Source: Triticum aestivum (taxonomy: Eukaryota; Streptophyta; Magnoliopsida; Poales; Poaceae). Taken from it: a DNA stretch of 64,000 bases. Below, piece by piece: positions 1 to 10,620 of the stretch. Position 1 is the stretch's first letter. Every line of letters starts with the position of its first letter. Both the position numbers and the translations under genes were made by a program. Location of the stretch: assembly GCF_018294505.1 (NCBI RefSeq), contig NC_057795.1:229690643-229754642 (forward strand), read 5' to 3'. Below the pieces are notes generated by a model that did no database searches, was not told the DNA's origin, and was given only the letters and a program-made list of their open reading frames with translations.

Positions 1-1263
1 CTACAGTTTCAACAATCTTGTGAAGAGCGATGTTGAAGACTCTGTAGGTGTGCGAGTCCTTTCCGTAACTAAGCATAAAACCTTCATGTGCTTTCGGTGC
101 GAATTTAGAATTGTGGTGAGGATCTCTAATCCAACATTTAGCACTGAAGACTTTGAAATAACTCACATTAGGTTTCTTGTCAGTGAGGAGTTCATAGGCC
201 GTCTTCTTGAAGAATTTGTGAAGATATACTCTGTTGATGATGTGGCATGCAGTATCAATTGCATCAATCCAAAAATGATCAGGCGTTTTGTATTCATCAA
301 GCATAGTGCGAGCCATCTCAACAAGAGTTCTGTTCTTGCGCTCCACGACGCCATTTTGCCGAGGAGTATAGGGAGCAGATAACTCATGGGTAATACCAAG
401 TTCATCAAGATAGTCATCAAGACCGGAATTCTTGAACTCAGTTCCATTGTCACTTCTGATGTGCTTTATCTTCACACCAAAGTTGGTTGAAGCCCTCGAG
501 GAAAATCGTTTGAAGACTTCCTGCACTTCATGTTTGTAAGTAGCAATGTGTTCCCATGTATATCGAGAGTAATCATCAACAATGACAAAACCATATAGAG
601 ATGTAGCATTAGTGACTGCTGAGTAATGATTAGGTCCGAAGAGGTCCATGTGAAGCAATTCGAATGGACGAGTAGTGGTCATGATAGTCTTCGTTGGATG
701 CTTGGCCTTGGTCATTTTTCCAGCTTCACAGGCTCTGCATAAGTGATCCTTGAGGAATTTGACATTATCAATGCCAATGACATGCTTCTTCTTTGCAAGC
801 GTGTGCAAATTCCTCATGCCTGCGTGACCAAGTCGTCGATGCCATAGCCAGCCTTCTGAAGCTTTTGCAAGTAGACACACGGCTGGTTGTGGTCCTGTAG
901 AGAAATCAACAATATACAAATCTCCTCTCCTAAAGCCTTCGAAGACTTTGGAATTGTCAGCTTCCATAATCACAACACAGCGATACTTGCCAAAGACAAC
1001 AACCACATCAAGATCACAAAGCATTGAGACAGACATGAGGTTGTATCCTAAGGACTCAACAAGCATGACTTTGTCCATGTGTTTATCCTTAGAGATCGCA
1101 ACCTTACCAAGACCCAATACCTGACTTTTGCCTTTGTCAGCAAAGATGATGTGCTTTAGATGTGACGGTGATAAGGGAGCATCCATCAAAAGATTCTTGT
1201 CACCAGTCATGTGATTTGTACATCCACTATCGAGGACCCATTCAGTGGCTTTGGGTTGATCAT
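1..1263 (-). CDS. pol: Copia pol: aspartic protease, GAG-pre-integrase and integrase core (partial)
   Basis: One minus-strand frame is open from about 1263 to the window edge. It starts with an aspartic protease motif (V-L-D-S-G-C, near 1230). A GAG-pre-integrase zinc module follows (L-W-H-R-R-L-G-H, then C-R-A-C, 860-720). The integrase core has its first Asp in H-M-D-L-F-G-P (about 650), its second in R-S-D-N-G-T-E-F (about 450), and its Glu in N-G-V-V-E-R-K-N (about 345), so D-D-E is complete. Reverse transcriptase and RNase H would lie to the left. There is no ATG at the 5' end. A splice-acceptor-like CTGCAG stands just before the frame, so pol may be reached by splicing or expressed as a fusion with gag. 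Confidence 0.9.
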
Positions 1264-1500
1264 CCTGCAGATGAATTAGTGTAACTTACAATCTCATATG
1301 CTTCATTAATGAAGAATATGATATCAAGTTCATCAGATGAATTTCATCAAGCAGTAAACAGATATAGTAGTATGAGGACGTGTGAAATGAAAGTTCATTT
1401 CATCATGGTTAGCCTGCGTCCTTTCAGGCAATTTTGTCAGGTCCCCAGCAAATTCTTCAGACGTTAAGGCACGTCTGGAGACCTGACCCTGCATAAGAGA
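1264..1500 (-). other. gag-pol junction with acceptor-like sites
   Basis: About 235 bp separate the gag stop from the pol frame, with several stops in all three minus-strand frames. Two CAG acceptor-like sequences are visible: CTTATGCAG just after the gag stop (about 1490) and CATCTGCAG just before pol (about 1264). This is consistent with a spliced pol message. That is inference, because no donor was identified. Confidence 0.4.
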
Positions 1501-4059
1501 TTAGTTCTTTTTCTTCACCACCCACATCTGAAGGGGTGGCAAAGAGTTCATCACTCTGCGAGCACCATACGAGAATGGTGGCATAGAAGCCAAACCATTT
1601 CGTTTCACATAAGAGGGGTTAGGGTAAGCATATGAATAAGCAGAGAAATTCTTCGAGGACTTATGAACATAATGATTTGAAGAATAATGTGCATATTTGT
1701 GGCCCTTAGCTCTACCCTGCGAAACAGAGTTATTAGCACGATGATAGTCATATGAGCACTTTGATCCATTTGAGGAATTTGATCCACGTGAGGAATTTGG
1801 TCCATATGAAGAATTAGGTCCATATGAAGAGTTTGTTCTGGGGTTCCTATTCTTCACAGGTGGTGTCATGAGGACATTCACCTGAAGACTTTCAACATAA
1901 CTTTTGGGAACCCAGATTTTCTTCATAGGGGAACCGTTCCTGCAGTTAGTCCCAACATATCTAGAAAATACTTCACCATTCTGATTTTTGAATAGTTTAT
2001 AGTTGGAGTCAAATGACTCATCAGAAGAATGAGGAGATTCACATGTAAAGCCAGATAACATGGATGGATCAACTGGAGGTCCCTTTGCAGCAACCCATGA
2101 GGTTTTGGGGTACTGCTCAGGCTTCCAATATGTTCCATCAGCATTAAGTTTCCTCTCAAAGGCAATACCCTCTTTCCTAGGGTTTCTATTGAGGATCTGC
2201 TTTTTGAGCACATCACAGAGAATCTGATGCCCTTTGAGGCTTTTGTACATGCCTGTCGTGTACAGTTCCTTCAGCCCTGCATCGTCAGTGATACTAGCAA
2301 TGTCCTCAGATGAGGAATTAGTGATAGCAAAGGCAGGTGAAGAATTTGCAACAGTTGAAGCATTTGAACATTTAGGTGAAGAATTAGCAGATTCACGTTC
2401 AATGCATTTTAAGCATGGAGGAACAAATTCTTCCTGAGAAGTGCTGATTTGTTGAGCAAGTAATGAATCGCGCTCCTTCTGAAGATCTTCATAACTCACT
2501 CTTAGCTTCTCAAGATCTTGCTTTCTTTGAAGAAATTCATAAGAAAGTTTCTCATGATCAGATAAGAGAGTGTTATGATGACTTTGAAGGTTATCAAACC
2601 TAGACTGAAGTCTCTGAAGATTTTCAGTCAGGGCTTTAGTGCGATCCATTTCTTCACCCAACATATCATCACTTTTGTCTAGCATGTTTTGAACCTTTTC
2701 AAAAGCCCTTTGTTGTTTTACAGCAATCTTTGCAAGTTTAGAGTAGCTGGGCTTGAGATTCTCATCAGACTCATTTTCACTAGATTCAGAGGAGGTGTAT
2801 TTGAGTACCTTTGCACCTTTTGCCATGAAGCAATAGGTGGGAGCGTAGTCATCATTATCTTCATCAGGCTTGTCGGTGGGGTCAGTTTCTTCAGTGTTGA
2901 AGATGGACTTGCTAACGAAAGCAGTAGCGAAGGCCAGACTCGCCACAGCAGATTCAGATTCTTCAGACACCTCCTCTTCCTCATTTTCCTCAGATTCAGC
3001 TTCAGAGTCCATTTCCTTGCCAATGAATGCCCGAGCCTTCTTGGAGCTGCTCTTCTTGTGAGATGAAGACTTCGAGGATTTTGATGACGAAGATTTTGAC
3101 GATTTCTTCTTCTTCTTCGCATCATCAGAACTGTAATCCTTGTATTTCTTCTTCTTCAATTCCTTTTCCCACTGAGGACAATCTTGAATGTAATGACCAG
3201 GTTTCTTGCATTTGTGGCACAGCCTACTCTTATAGTCACTTGATGAGGAATCACTGCTTCTTGAGGATTTTCCAAAGCGACCACGTCTTGTGAACTTCTG
3301 GAATTTATTCACGAGCAGTGCTAGCTCCTGGCTCAGTTCTTCAGGATCACCAAGGCTACTACCAGAGTCCTCACATTCAGATTCAGACACAACCTTGGCC
3401 TTCAAGGCACGTGGTTTGCCATAGCTCGAACCATAGAGATCTCTCTTTTCAGCAAGCTGGAACTCGTGAGTATTTAGCCTTTCGAGGATATCGGCAGGAT
3501 CAAGAGACTTGTAGTCAGCCCGTTCTTGTATCATTAGACCCAGAGTATCAAATGAGGAATCAAGCGATCTCAACAGTTTCTTCACCACCTCATGGTCAGT
3601 GATGTCAGTGCCACCGAGGGCTTGAAGCTCATTTGAGATGTCAGTGAGGTGATCAAAGGTTTGTTGGACATTTTCATTGTCGAGTCTTTTGAAGCGGTTG
3701 AAGAGATTCCGAAGAACATCAACTCGAGAGTCACGCTGAGTTGAGACTCCTTCATTCACTTTGGACAACCTATCCCAGATAAGCTTAGCAGTTTCCAAAG
3801 CACTCACTCTTCCATACTGTCCTTTACTCAGATGGCCACATATGATATTCTTCGCTTGAGAATCAAGTTGCTTGAATCTCTTCACATCGGTAGCGTTCAG
3901 TGAGGGTGAAACAGAGGGAACACCATTTTCCACAACATACCAGAGATCGTTGTCAATTGCCTCGAGATGCATTCGCATCTTGTTTTTCCAGTAGGGGTAG
4001 TCCGTCCCATCAAAGGTAGGACACCCAGCCGAGACCTTGATCATACCTGCGGTCGACAT
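1501..4059 (-). CDS. gag: Copia gag polyprotein, intact (852 aa)
   Basis: Gag packages the element RNA into virus-like particles. Residues 14-200 form a UBN2/DUF4219-type Copia gag domain (F-D-G-T-D-Y-P-Y-W-K near the start, later L-R-S-L-D-S-S-F-D). A CCHC zinc knuckle lies at residues 281-294 (C281, C284, H289, C294). It is followed by a Lys/Ser-rich stretch at 300-345, an acidic region near 350-380, and a long coiled coil at about 445-545. The C-terminus has Asn-Ser-Ser-(Tyr/Arg)-Gly repeats (about 750-775). At 852 residues it is longer than a typical Copia gag (300-450), because of the coiled-coil and C-terminal extensions. The ATG at 4059 is the first in frame downstream of the primer site. 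No stop or frameshift is seen. Confidence 0.92.
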   Translation of the reverse strand: MSTAGMIKVSAGCPTFDGTDYPYWKNKMRMHLEAIDNDLWYVVENGVPSVSPSLNATDVKRFKQLDSQAKNIICGHLSKGQYGRVSALETAKLIWDRLSKVNEGVSTQRDSRVDVLRNLFNRFKRLDNENVQQTFDHLTDISNELQALGGTDITDHEVVKKLLRSLDSSFDTLGLMIQERADYKSLDPADILERLNTHEFQLAEKRDLYGSSYGKPRALKAKVVSESECEDSGSSLGDPEELSQELALLVNKFQKFTRRGRFGKSSRSSDSSSSDYKSRLCHKCKKPGHYIQDCPQWEKELKKKKYKDYSSDDAKKKKKSSKSSSSKSSKSSSHKKSSSKKARAFIGKEMDSEAESEENEEEEVSEESESAVASLAFATAFVSKSIFNTEETDPTDKPDEDNDDYAPTYCFMAKGAKVLKYTSSESSENESDENLKPSYSKLAKIAVKQQRAFEKVQNMLDKSDDMLGEEMDRTKALTENLQRLQSRFDNLQSHHNTLLSDHEKLSYEFLQRKQDLEKLRVSYEDLQKERDSLLAQQISTSQEEFVPPCLKCIERESANSSPKCSNASTVANSSPAFAITNSSSEDIASITDDAGLKELYTTGMYKSLKGHQILCDVLKKQILNRNPRKEGIAFERKLNADGTYWKPEQYPKTSWVAAKGPPVDPSMLSGFTCESPHSSDESFDSNYKLFKNQNGEVFSRYVGTNCRNGSPMKKIWVPKSYVESLQVNVLMTPPVKNRNPRTNSSYGPNSSYGPNSSRGSNSSNGSKCSYDYHRANNSVSQGRAKGHKYAHYSSNHYVHKSSKNFSAYSYAYPNPSYVKRNGLASMPPFSYGARRVMNSLPPLQMWVVKKKN

Positions 4060-4112
4060 AACTAAAACTCCAGGCGGTTAAACCAAAATCACACAGAACA
4101 AGGGAGTACCTT

Positions 4113-4124
4113 GCTCTGATACCA
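4113..4124 (-). other. Primer binding site, initiator Met-tRNA
   Basis: The minus strand reads TGGTATCAGAGC, the standard complement of the 3' end of plant initiator methionine tRNA. It lies two bases inside the LTR edge at 4127 and fixes the element's orientation and LTR boundary. Confidence 0.93.
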
Positions 4125-4126
4125 AT

Positions 4127-5655
4127 TGAAAGTGCGTTATGTCGACTAGAGGGGGGTGAATAGGTGATTTTTATGAATTCTTCACTGAGGAATTTGCCGG
4201 TGAGGAAATTCCTTAGCGAAGAACTATTAGCAGCGGAATAAGTACTCAGAAGTAAGCATAACAGAATACAAGCATGGTCATCATGATGAAATGAAGACTA
4301 GCACAGAGTACAGAAAGCGTAATCACAGGATAACACAAGATGAAGACAAACAGACTGAAGAAATTGAACTGAGGAAATTGAGAAAGTCTTCAGTCAAAGT
4401 CTTCAAACACAGATATGAACAAACACTCAACACAGTAATGAGGAAATGAAAGGGTTGAGGAAATAGAACCAGTTAGGTTGGTGAAGACAATGATTTGGTA
4501 GACCAGTTCCAACTGCTGTCTCAGTTGTACGTCTGGTTGGAGCGGCTGAGTATTTAAACTCGAGGACACACAGTCCCGGACACCCAGTCGCTGAGCACGC
4601 AGCTCAGGACACCCAGTCCTCACCGTATTCTCCTTGAACTAAGATCACACAGATCTCGTCCAATCACTCGTGGTAAGTCTTCAGGCGACTTCCAAACCTT
4701 CACAGACTTGGTCACTCGGCGATCCACAATTCCTCTTGGATGCTCTAGACCTTGACGCCTAACCGTCTGGAAGAAGCACAGTCTTCAAAGGTAACAAGCG
4801 TCGGATCCACGCAGGATCAATTTCTTCAGTGATGCTCAATCACTTTGGGTTTGTAGGTGTTTGGGTTTGGTATTTTCCTCACTTGATGATTTTCGCTCAA
4901 AGTCCTCGGAGGATGGGTTGCTCTCAAATGACAAGTGTCAAGTTCTCTTGGAGCAGCCAACCAGCTAGTGGTTGTAGGGGGCGGCTATTTATAGCCTAGG
5001 GAGCAGCCCGACATGATAAGACATAAATGCCCCTCAATGATATGACCGTTAGGTGGATAAGATATTTTGGGACAGCTGGCGCGCAGCACAACAACGGTCG
5101 GAAATTTGACTCTCAAATTCTTCAGGGCTATCATGTTCCTCACTGTGTAGGTAATTCGCACTGGCGAATTCCTAACTCCTCAGTCAGAACAAATTCATCA
5201 GCGATCAGAAGAACTTCGTCTCTGTCACTGAACAAAGTGACTGAACTGTATGAGATTTCCAAAGGCTTCACTCGAAGGGATTGGTAGGTGTAGGATTTTG
5301 AGTTGAGCATCACACGGAAATTTTTCCTTAGTATTTCCTCGACCCCCTTTAACAGTACGGTGTTTCCTATGACTCAAGAACGAGAAAATGAAACTATGAA
5401 AACAAAAGTCTTCACGCTTCATGTTCCACAAATGAATACCAAGTCTTCAAGGTCACACCAATTTCTTCACTTTCAAAGTCTTCAGAATATCAAAGTCTTC
5501 AGATGAAGAACTTCATTTTTAGGGGTCGACTTTCTCTGTAAATATCAAACTCCTCATAGACTTATAGACCTGTGCCCACTCACAAATGCATTAGTCCCTT
5601 AACCTATAAGTCTTCAATACACCAAAATCACTAAGGGGCACTAGATGCACTTACA
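4127..5655 (-). repeat. 5' LTR of the Copia element (1529 bp)
   Basis: On the minus strand the LTR starts TGTAAGTGC at 5655 and ends GCACTTTCA at 4127, giving short imperfect terminal inverted repeats with TG...CA ends. The inner edge is set by the primer site and the outer edge by loss of F-box homology. Small open frames inside it are not genes. The 3' LTR is outside the window, so insertion age cannot be estimated. Confidence 0.88.
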
Positions 5656-5920
5656 TGGAGATCGGATTGAAGTCGAGGGGCATCATGTACGCCTCCATAT
5701 GATGGCAAGCCAATCTCGCAAGACCATATAGCAGCAAGCAGGGTGTCTTGAAAAGCTTAGGCCTCGCTTCGACGATGGCCGTGTGCATGTCCCTCGAGCA
5801 TGCAGCCAGCCACAGGGCGCTCAACATATCCATACACGAACAACAGAGGTCGAGGATGTCACTGGGGAGATTGCTCCAATCGCGGCTCATATGGATGCTG
5901 CGCGGTTCGCGTTCAGCCAT
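5656..5920 (-). pseudogene. F-box (KIB/DUF295-like) protein, disrupted by the Copia insertion
   Basis: From the ATG at 5920 (M-A-E-R-E-P) the frame encodes about 88 residues before running into the LTR. An F-box-like segment is visible at residues 13-60: D-W-S-N-L-P-S-D-I-L-D-L, then a hydrophobic and Cys-rich helix region. After it comes K-T-P-C-L-L-L-Y-G, which resembles the linker leading into the DUF295/KIB beta-propeller of grass F-box proteins. F-box proteins are substrate adaptors of SCF ubiquitin ligases. The remaining coding region should lie left of the Copia element, outside the window. The frame is open further upstream, but the Kozak-like ATG at 5920 fits the family best. The gene is probably dead. 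Confidence 0.65.
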
Positions 5921-6619
5921 GGTGAAGTTTGGAAGGTGGGGGTTTTGGGGGGCTTGATTTACGAGGGAGAAGGCTGTTGGTGCTGGAGCGGCTAGCGAGG
6001 GAATAGTGGTACTGGGGGAGGCGAGTGAGGCGACGGTACACGGGGGCAAAGTGAGATGGAGACGGAGACGGAGAAGGAAATGGAGATGGAGTGGTGCTAT
6101 GGAAGCGGAGAGGGAGACGAGGCGAGGCGCCAATGTGTTGTACAACGGCGGTGACAGACTGCACAATGCACAGGGTGAGGCTGACTTTGGTAACCCAAAC
6201 ACGCCGCCTCGCCTGGACTAGTGTCAGGCGCAGGGTGTTGTCACTTCACTGTGAGGACCGGATGAATAGTATTTTGACCATCAAGTGTACCACAGTTGTA
6301 CTACTACAAGTAGTAGTAGGAACATGAGTGCTCTAGTACTGTATAGCGGAAATAAGTATCCCTCGCTAGCATGCCTGTTCACTTCATCGTTCACGTATCA
6401 TCCATATTGCGAGTAGAACCAAATTCTCGTGCATGCCCAATCAACGCCCTGCCGTGATGCATGCAGTGGTCATTCTGGTGCATCAAGGACGGCATGCAGA
6501 TCGTTCCACACTTGAGAAGAGGAAAAATGGAAAGGTAGAACGCGGCAGCAGAGGAAGAGAACGCTGGCTAACGAGGCTGGGAGGGGATCGAGCAGGAAGT
6601 TAATGCTCCACGCCTAAAG
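5921..6619. other. Upstream region of the F-box gene and spacer
   Basis: The first 300 bp are GC- and purine-rich, with overlapping frames on both strands that I regard as composition artefacts. The rest is unique-looking spacer, including a CTACTACAAGTAGTAGTAG palindrome near 6299-6318. No gene is seen. Confidence 0.5.
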
Positions 6620-6675
6620 GTTTTGGGAAAACCTGATTTTCATAAGGTGACTGATACTCACCTAAACGGAGGGAG
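6620..6675 (-). mobile_element. Stowaway-like MITE end fragment
   Basis: The sequence ends GATACTCACCTAAACGGAGGGAG followed by TA, a Stowaway terminus. It resembles the left end at 12509 (same GTGAGTAT and TTTTC blocks). The opposite end is not recognisable. Confidence 0.55.
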
Positions 6676-7065
6676 TATTCCTTAACCAGAGAATGGTGTG
6701 TCTCCCACTCACGCGCTCAAAAAAAAGGTACGACACATTTTTTTATCTGTTTGCATAGGTCCCACCTATCAGGAAGGATGGGCACGTACACGAACAGGTA
6801 CGACTCATCAGTCTACCCGCATAGCCTTTTCGTTTAGTATACCTAGCCGTCTAATCAACTGCCTGCACGCCATTTCTCCCATTTACTTCTCCATCGGGAA
6901 CCGATTTTCCTCGGCTTCTTCACCTCCCCTTCGTCTTCATTTGCATCCAAACCCCACTGTGTTCACATTGTTTTAACCTCTTTAAATAATCATCTACTAC
7001 TTCAGTTAGACTAGCCATCTAATCCTAATTCTCCAAACCATAGCCCTCCATTCCAGTGGTTCCAA

Positions 7066-7782
7066 ATGGCGAAAGAGATCAAGATGCAGGTTTTTAGCGT
7101 CCAACATGTCCTCGTCGAAGGCTCGATGAGCATAGTTGCCACCGTCACCGTCCACCCAAGGGTTGTTCGCCAGTGGATCAACAATGTATCCAACTCCATC
7201 GAAAAGGTAGAGACGAGGGTCATTGGTCTCGATGCAGAGTACACGGAGCGTGCCCCTAGGAAGATCCAACGCGCCGCCGTCCTTCAGCTGTGCCTCGAAG
7301 ATGATGTTTTGGTGTACCACATCATACACTCGCCCTCCATAGCAGGTGAGCTTCACGATTTCTTGTCTCGGGAGGACGTATACTTCTGTGGGGCAGCCAT
7401 CGAAGGGGACAAATAGAAGCTGGAGTCGTACAACCTTGATTTGAAAAGCATCGCTGACCTACAAGCCAGAATCAAAATTCCTGTAGAAGATTGTGATAAA
7501 CAGACACCGTCCCTATTCGACGTAGCAAATTTCATGCACGGTACAAATCTTCAGAAGGGTGACGAGACGGTGGCATTAAGGTCGTCTGGATGGGAGAATT
7601 ATCCCTTGGCGTATGAGCGGATAAAATATGCTGCCCTCGATGTCTGTGTGAGTTTCGAGATAGCTGCAAGGTCCAAAGAGCTTGTTGCGAAGCCGTCTCC
7701 CATAGAAAATGACAACAAGAAGAAGAATAAGAAGAAGAAGAAGAAAAGGCTGCACCAGCAGGAGGGCATTATGGATGGATGA
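7066..7782 (+). pseudogene. Werner/RNase D-type 3'-5' exonuclease, copy 1, one in-frame stop
   Basis: The single-exon frame of 239 codons starts at the ATG at 7066 and ends at TGA 7780-7782. Codon 117 is TAG (7414-7416). The fold is a DEDD 3'-5' exonuclease, the domain that trims nucleic acid 3' ends in Werner helicase, RNase D and small plant WEX-like proteins. Exo I is G-L-D-A-E-Y at residues 54-59 (D56, E58). A beta strand ends in F-C-G-A-A-I-E-G-D just before the stop (Exo II region). Exo III is Y-A-A-L-D at 188-192, giving the DEDDy type. Residues 213-231 are almost all Lys, a nuclear-localisation-like tail. Codons after the stop stay open and keep Exo III, so the stop is recent. A TTTAAATAAT box lies 76 bp before the ATG (6981-6990). 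Without readthrough only a fragment lacking Exo III would form. Related copies lie at 14239 and 41962. Confidence 0.75.
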
Positions 7783-7974
7783 ACTATTTCCTCTCTTGTA
7801 AAAACAATTATTCCCTCTCGGTGTATATTGATATAGATGGACTATTTCGATGGTGTGCATGTCTTTGGAACAGAGTAGTAGCATGGGTCCGCTTGACTAT
7901 AAGGAAATATTTATTCGCATATGTAGCTTTCTCTGCTACTCCTTAAAGTGATCGGTATGCAGTGCATGTGTCCG
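7783..7974 (+). other. 3' flank of exonuclease copy 1
   Basis: AT-rich sequence follows the stop codon and probably contains the 3' UTR. No further coding signal was seen. Confidence 0.4.
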
Positions 7975-8455
7975 TAGACATGACAACTTGTCCATGGAAG
8001 TCCAACTACAGTGACCATCACGTTTCATCTCATGATTCCCATGATGCCTCTCCAACCCACGGCACCACGTCCCCCGACGTGCGCCTCACCCCTCTCGGCC
8101 GCACCGCCCCTCTGCCTTTGTGTGCATGACATGTGGGCCACATAAAATGCGGCAAGCATCAAGTTTCTACCATAGCCACACGCGATTCCCACGACGCCGC
8201 TCGAACCCATGACACCACACGTCCCCTGACCTGCTGCTCACCCCTCTTGACCCCACTGCCCCTCTGCCTTCGGGAGCATTACATGTGGACCAGTCATCTA
8301 TCGGGTCCACATGTTATTGACTCAAAGGTAGGTGTAGTAAGGCGCTGAAGCTCAGTCCCGATGGCCCTGAGAGGGAAATGTAACTCCTGCGCCAGGGCTT
8401 GTGGTGCTGCCGCTGCACGAACTCGTGCCAAACTCGAGATTTGTTTCTTCACTAT
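7975..8455 (+). repeat. Dispersed direct repeat, copy 1
   Basis: This block is repeated at 9318-10137 in the same orientation. Shared landmarks are the opening around ACTTGTCCATGGAAGT, a run rich in CACC and CCCCTCTGCCTT, and a closing segment (8332-8450) matching 10019-10137 at roughly 80-85 percent by eye. Internally it repeats the theme of ACATGTGG(G/A)CCA followed by its complement. No coding content is recognisable. It is probably an unnamed non-autonomous element or a small segmental duplication. Confidence 0.5.
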
Positions 8456-9100
8456 ACATGCACGCAACGATTTAATGGACATTGTAATCTCAACATGTGA
8501 TGGGGAGCTCTAAATTTGAATTTGAAACTTATAAACGAAAAGATTCAAAACTAATAAATTGGGAGAGAGGGAGTATATTGTATGATGTGTCCCATACAAA
8601 ATAAGTCCCCTGGTTTGTCACCGCGAAGATGCGGTTAGAAAGGAGCACAGCGTCTTCGTACTCGTACGGAAACAAATCGGCCGCAGACAGCATGGTCCGC
8701 CTTTGACCGCCATGTGCAAGGTTCGTGCTATCTTATTTAACCTCATCGTGGTTCCATCGTACCAATTCATGCGGTGGCCCGTTGCATGGTTGATCCCAAT
8801 GTTGGACAAAGGTTCTAATGGAACAGTGTCACTGTTGTAAATGTTGTGCAAATTGATGTTGGTACCCTCCCGTACATATGCAAGCCAATCTCCACTCGCA
8901 CCGAGCCTAGCCTGTGAAACAGTGGGCAGGGGGAGAAATAGGAAATGGACACGGAAGTAGTCTTTAGAATGAATTTACTACGTGATCAAACTCATCTTAC
9001 CTGCTCATCGGAGGAAATCCGAGTGCCCCTCAACATCGGCATCTCAAGGGGCGTCAACTTGCAACTATGGCCACGCCGCGCTGGAGAGACCCCCAAGGAA
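8456..9100. other. Spacer without recognised genes
   Basis: Short open frames on both strands lack recognisable motifs. A decayed Stowaway-like terminus (GAGAGAGGGAGTA) occurs near 8562-8575. Confidence 0.4.
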
Positions 9101-9122
9101 ACATCCTCGTGCAATCCAGGGA

Positions 9123-9188
9123 ACATCAAGATGCATTTGTATGAGTAGTTTATCTTGTGAGAGAAAAGGATGAATGAGGGAAGGCCTC
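9123..9188 (-). mobile_element. Helitron relic (same 241-bp family as 50038-50278)
   Basis: The minus strand matches the 3' third of the 241-bp Helitron (blocks AGATAAACTACTCATACAAA and ATGCATCTTGATGTTCC). The terminal hairpin and CTAG end are missing. Another Helitron-like 3' end of a different family follows at about 9220-9300. Confidence 0.5.
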
Positions 9189-9317
9189 TAGAGATAGAGA
9201 TGGACACTACTACTACCAATGTGCTGGCCCCTGCGTTGCAATGGATCCAAAGTAGTAGAATAATACTTGTTCACATGCTTGAAATATAAACACTCTAGTT
9301 TTGATATACATCTGTCA

Positions 9318-10137
9318 ACAGACATGATAGCTTGTCCATGGAAGTTGAACCACGACGACTATCACGTTTCTTGTTTCTACCACTTCCACACGCCCACACC
9401 CACACATGATTCCCACGCCGCCGCTCCAACCCATGGCACAATGTCCCTCGACGTGGACATGGATCCTCTGACGTGGCTATCACTGCCTTGCCCTGCCTTT
9501 CCTTTGCTGACAGGTGGGACCCTCGCTTATGGGTCCCACATGTCAGTGACGAAATGGTAGGATTGTTTGCATCAGGGGATCCTCATCCCCCCGACGTGCC
9601 CCTCATCCCTCTCGGCCCCACCGCTCCTCTGCCTTTGTGTGCATGACATGCGGGCCAGCTGAACTGCGGCGACCATCAATTTCTACCACAGACACACCCG
9701 ATTGGACGCGGTTTGCCTGCTCCGCTGCTGTGCTCCGATCCGTACTCTCGCACCATCGAATTTTCATCCAGCGGCTGTGACACATTTTGTCCCGGGCATT
9801 AATCATCAACTGGAGTACTTATGTACTACAGGTAGTACCCACCGGTGTGGCCATCTACGCCACGTAATGCCTCGACGCCCAGCTGTGGTACCCTCGCCAC
9901 AGCCATGCCACCACCGGCCGGTTCATCTCGAATGAGTGAGTCCCGAACCACGCCACTACCGTGAGAATGACATGTGGGCCAGCTGCATTTAAGGTCCGCA
10001 TGTCATTGACTCATAGGCCGGGCACTAAGCCACTGAAGTTCGGTCTCGTGGGCCCCGAGAGGGAAATGTAACTCCTGCGGCAGGCCTTGTGGTGCTCCCG
10101 TAGTACGAGCTCGTGCCAAAACTGGAATTTGTTTCTT
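9318..10137 (+). repeat. Dispersed direct repeat, copy 2 (longer)
   Basis: This is the partner of 7975-8455, with about 340 bp extra. It contains an inverted pair (ACAGGTGGGACCC and GGGTCCCACATGTCAGTGA) at 9510-9550, a motif frequent in grass promoters and MITEs. The pair share the terminal 119 bp and the GACGTG(C/G)(C/G)CCTCA(T/C)CCCTCTCGGCC(G/C)CACCG block. No gene is seen. Confidence 0.5.
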
Positions 10138-10620
10138 ACTACTACCAACTAGTACTAGTAAGCTACACGTGCATTGCACGCATGAGATTCTGGTGGTTTG
10201 TGCATTATGCTTCTACATGTCGAGTTTTCTAGATTCTAACATGTGGCAAAATCTGGTGGAATGTAAGGTTAGGCAAGTTTGATTAACTTAGTTGAGTGTT
10301 TGGTTCAAGCCACACCTTAGGCAAGCCACACTTAGGCCCCACATGACATACACACAAAAAATGTGGCAGGATTACCTTAGGCTTGCCAACTTGTGGCTCT
10401 CATTTTGAAGAACTAATAACTTTGGCTAAGCTTAGTTGTGGCAAAGTTAGTCATGAATTAAGTTCAAACATGGAGTCTTCTAGATTATACATGTGGCAGA
10501 ATCTGGTGGATGATATCCAACGGCCAGTAGTGCTTGGATTTTCCATCTTTTCACCGTCGGATTGGCTTCATCCAACGACCAACTTCCAAAGTTTTTCACA
10601 CAATATATAGGGGGTATAGA
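10138..10620. repeat. MITE-like insertion flanked by a short duplication
   Basis: TCTAGATT(C)TA(A)CATGTGGCA(A/G)AATCTGGTGGA occurs at about 10228-10262 and again at 10469-10508. Between them is a partly self-complementary segment with AAGCCACACCTTAGGCAAGCC and TTAGGCTTGCCAACTTGTGGC. This looks like a non-autonomous DNA element within duplicated flanks. I cannot name the family. Confidence 0.4.

Larger units (their letters stand above)
1..5655 (-). mobile_element. Ty1/Copia LTR retrotransposon, 5' portion (truncated by window edge)
   Basis: Read on the minus strand, the order is LTR (5655 to 4127), primer binding site, gag, then protease and integrase, with the rest of pol outside the window. 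Integrase following protease directly, with no reverse transcriptase before it, is the Copia order. Gag and the visible pol have no stop codons, so the element is probably young. The five bases beyond the LTR (TGGAG at 5656-5660) are the expected target duplication, but the partner lies outside the window. The insertion cuts an F-box coding region. Confidence 0.93.

Noticed and set aside
163..453. 96-codon minus-strand frame overlapping Copia pol
   Set aside because: A shadow of the integrase frame. It carries none of the conserved residues.
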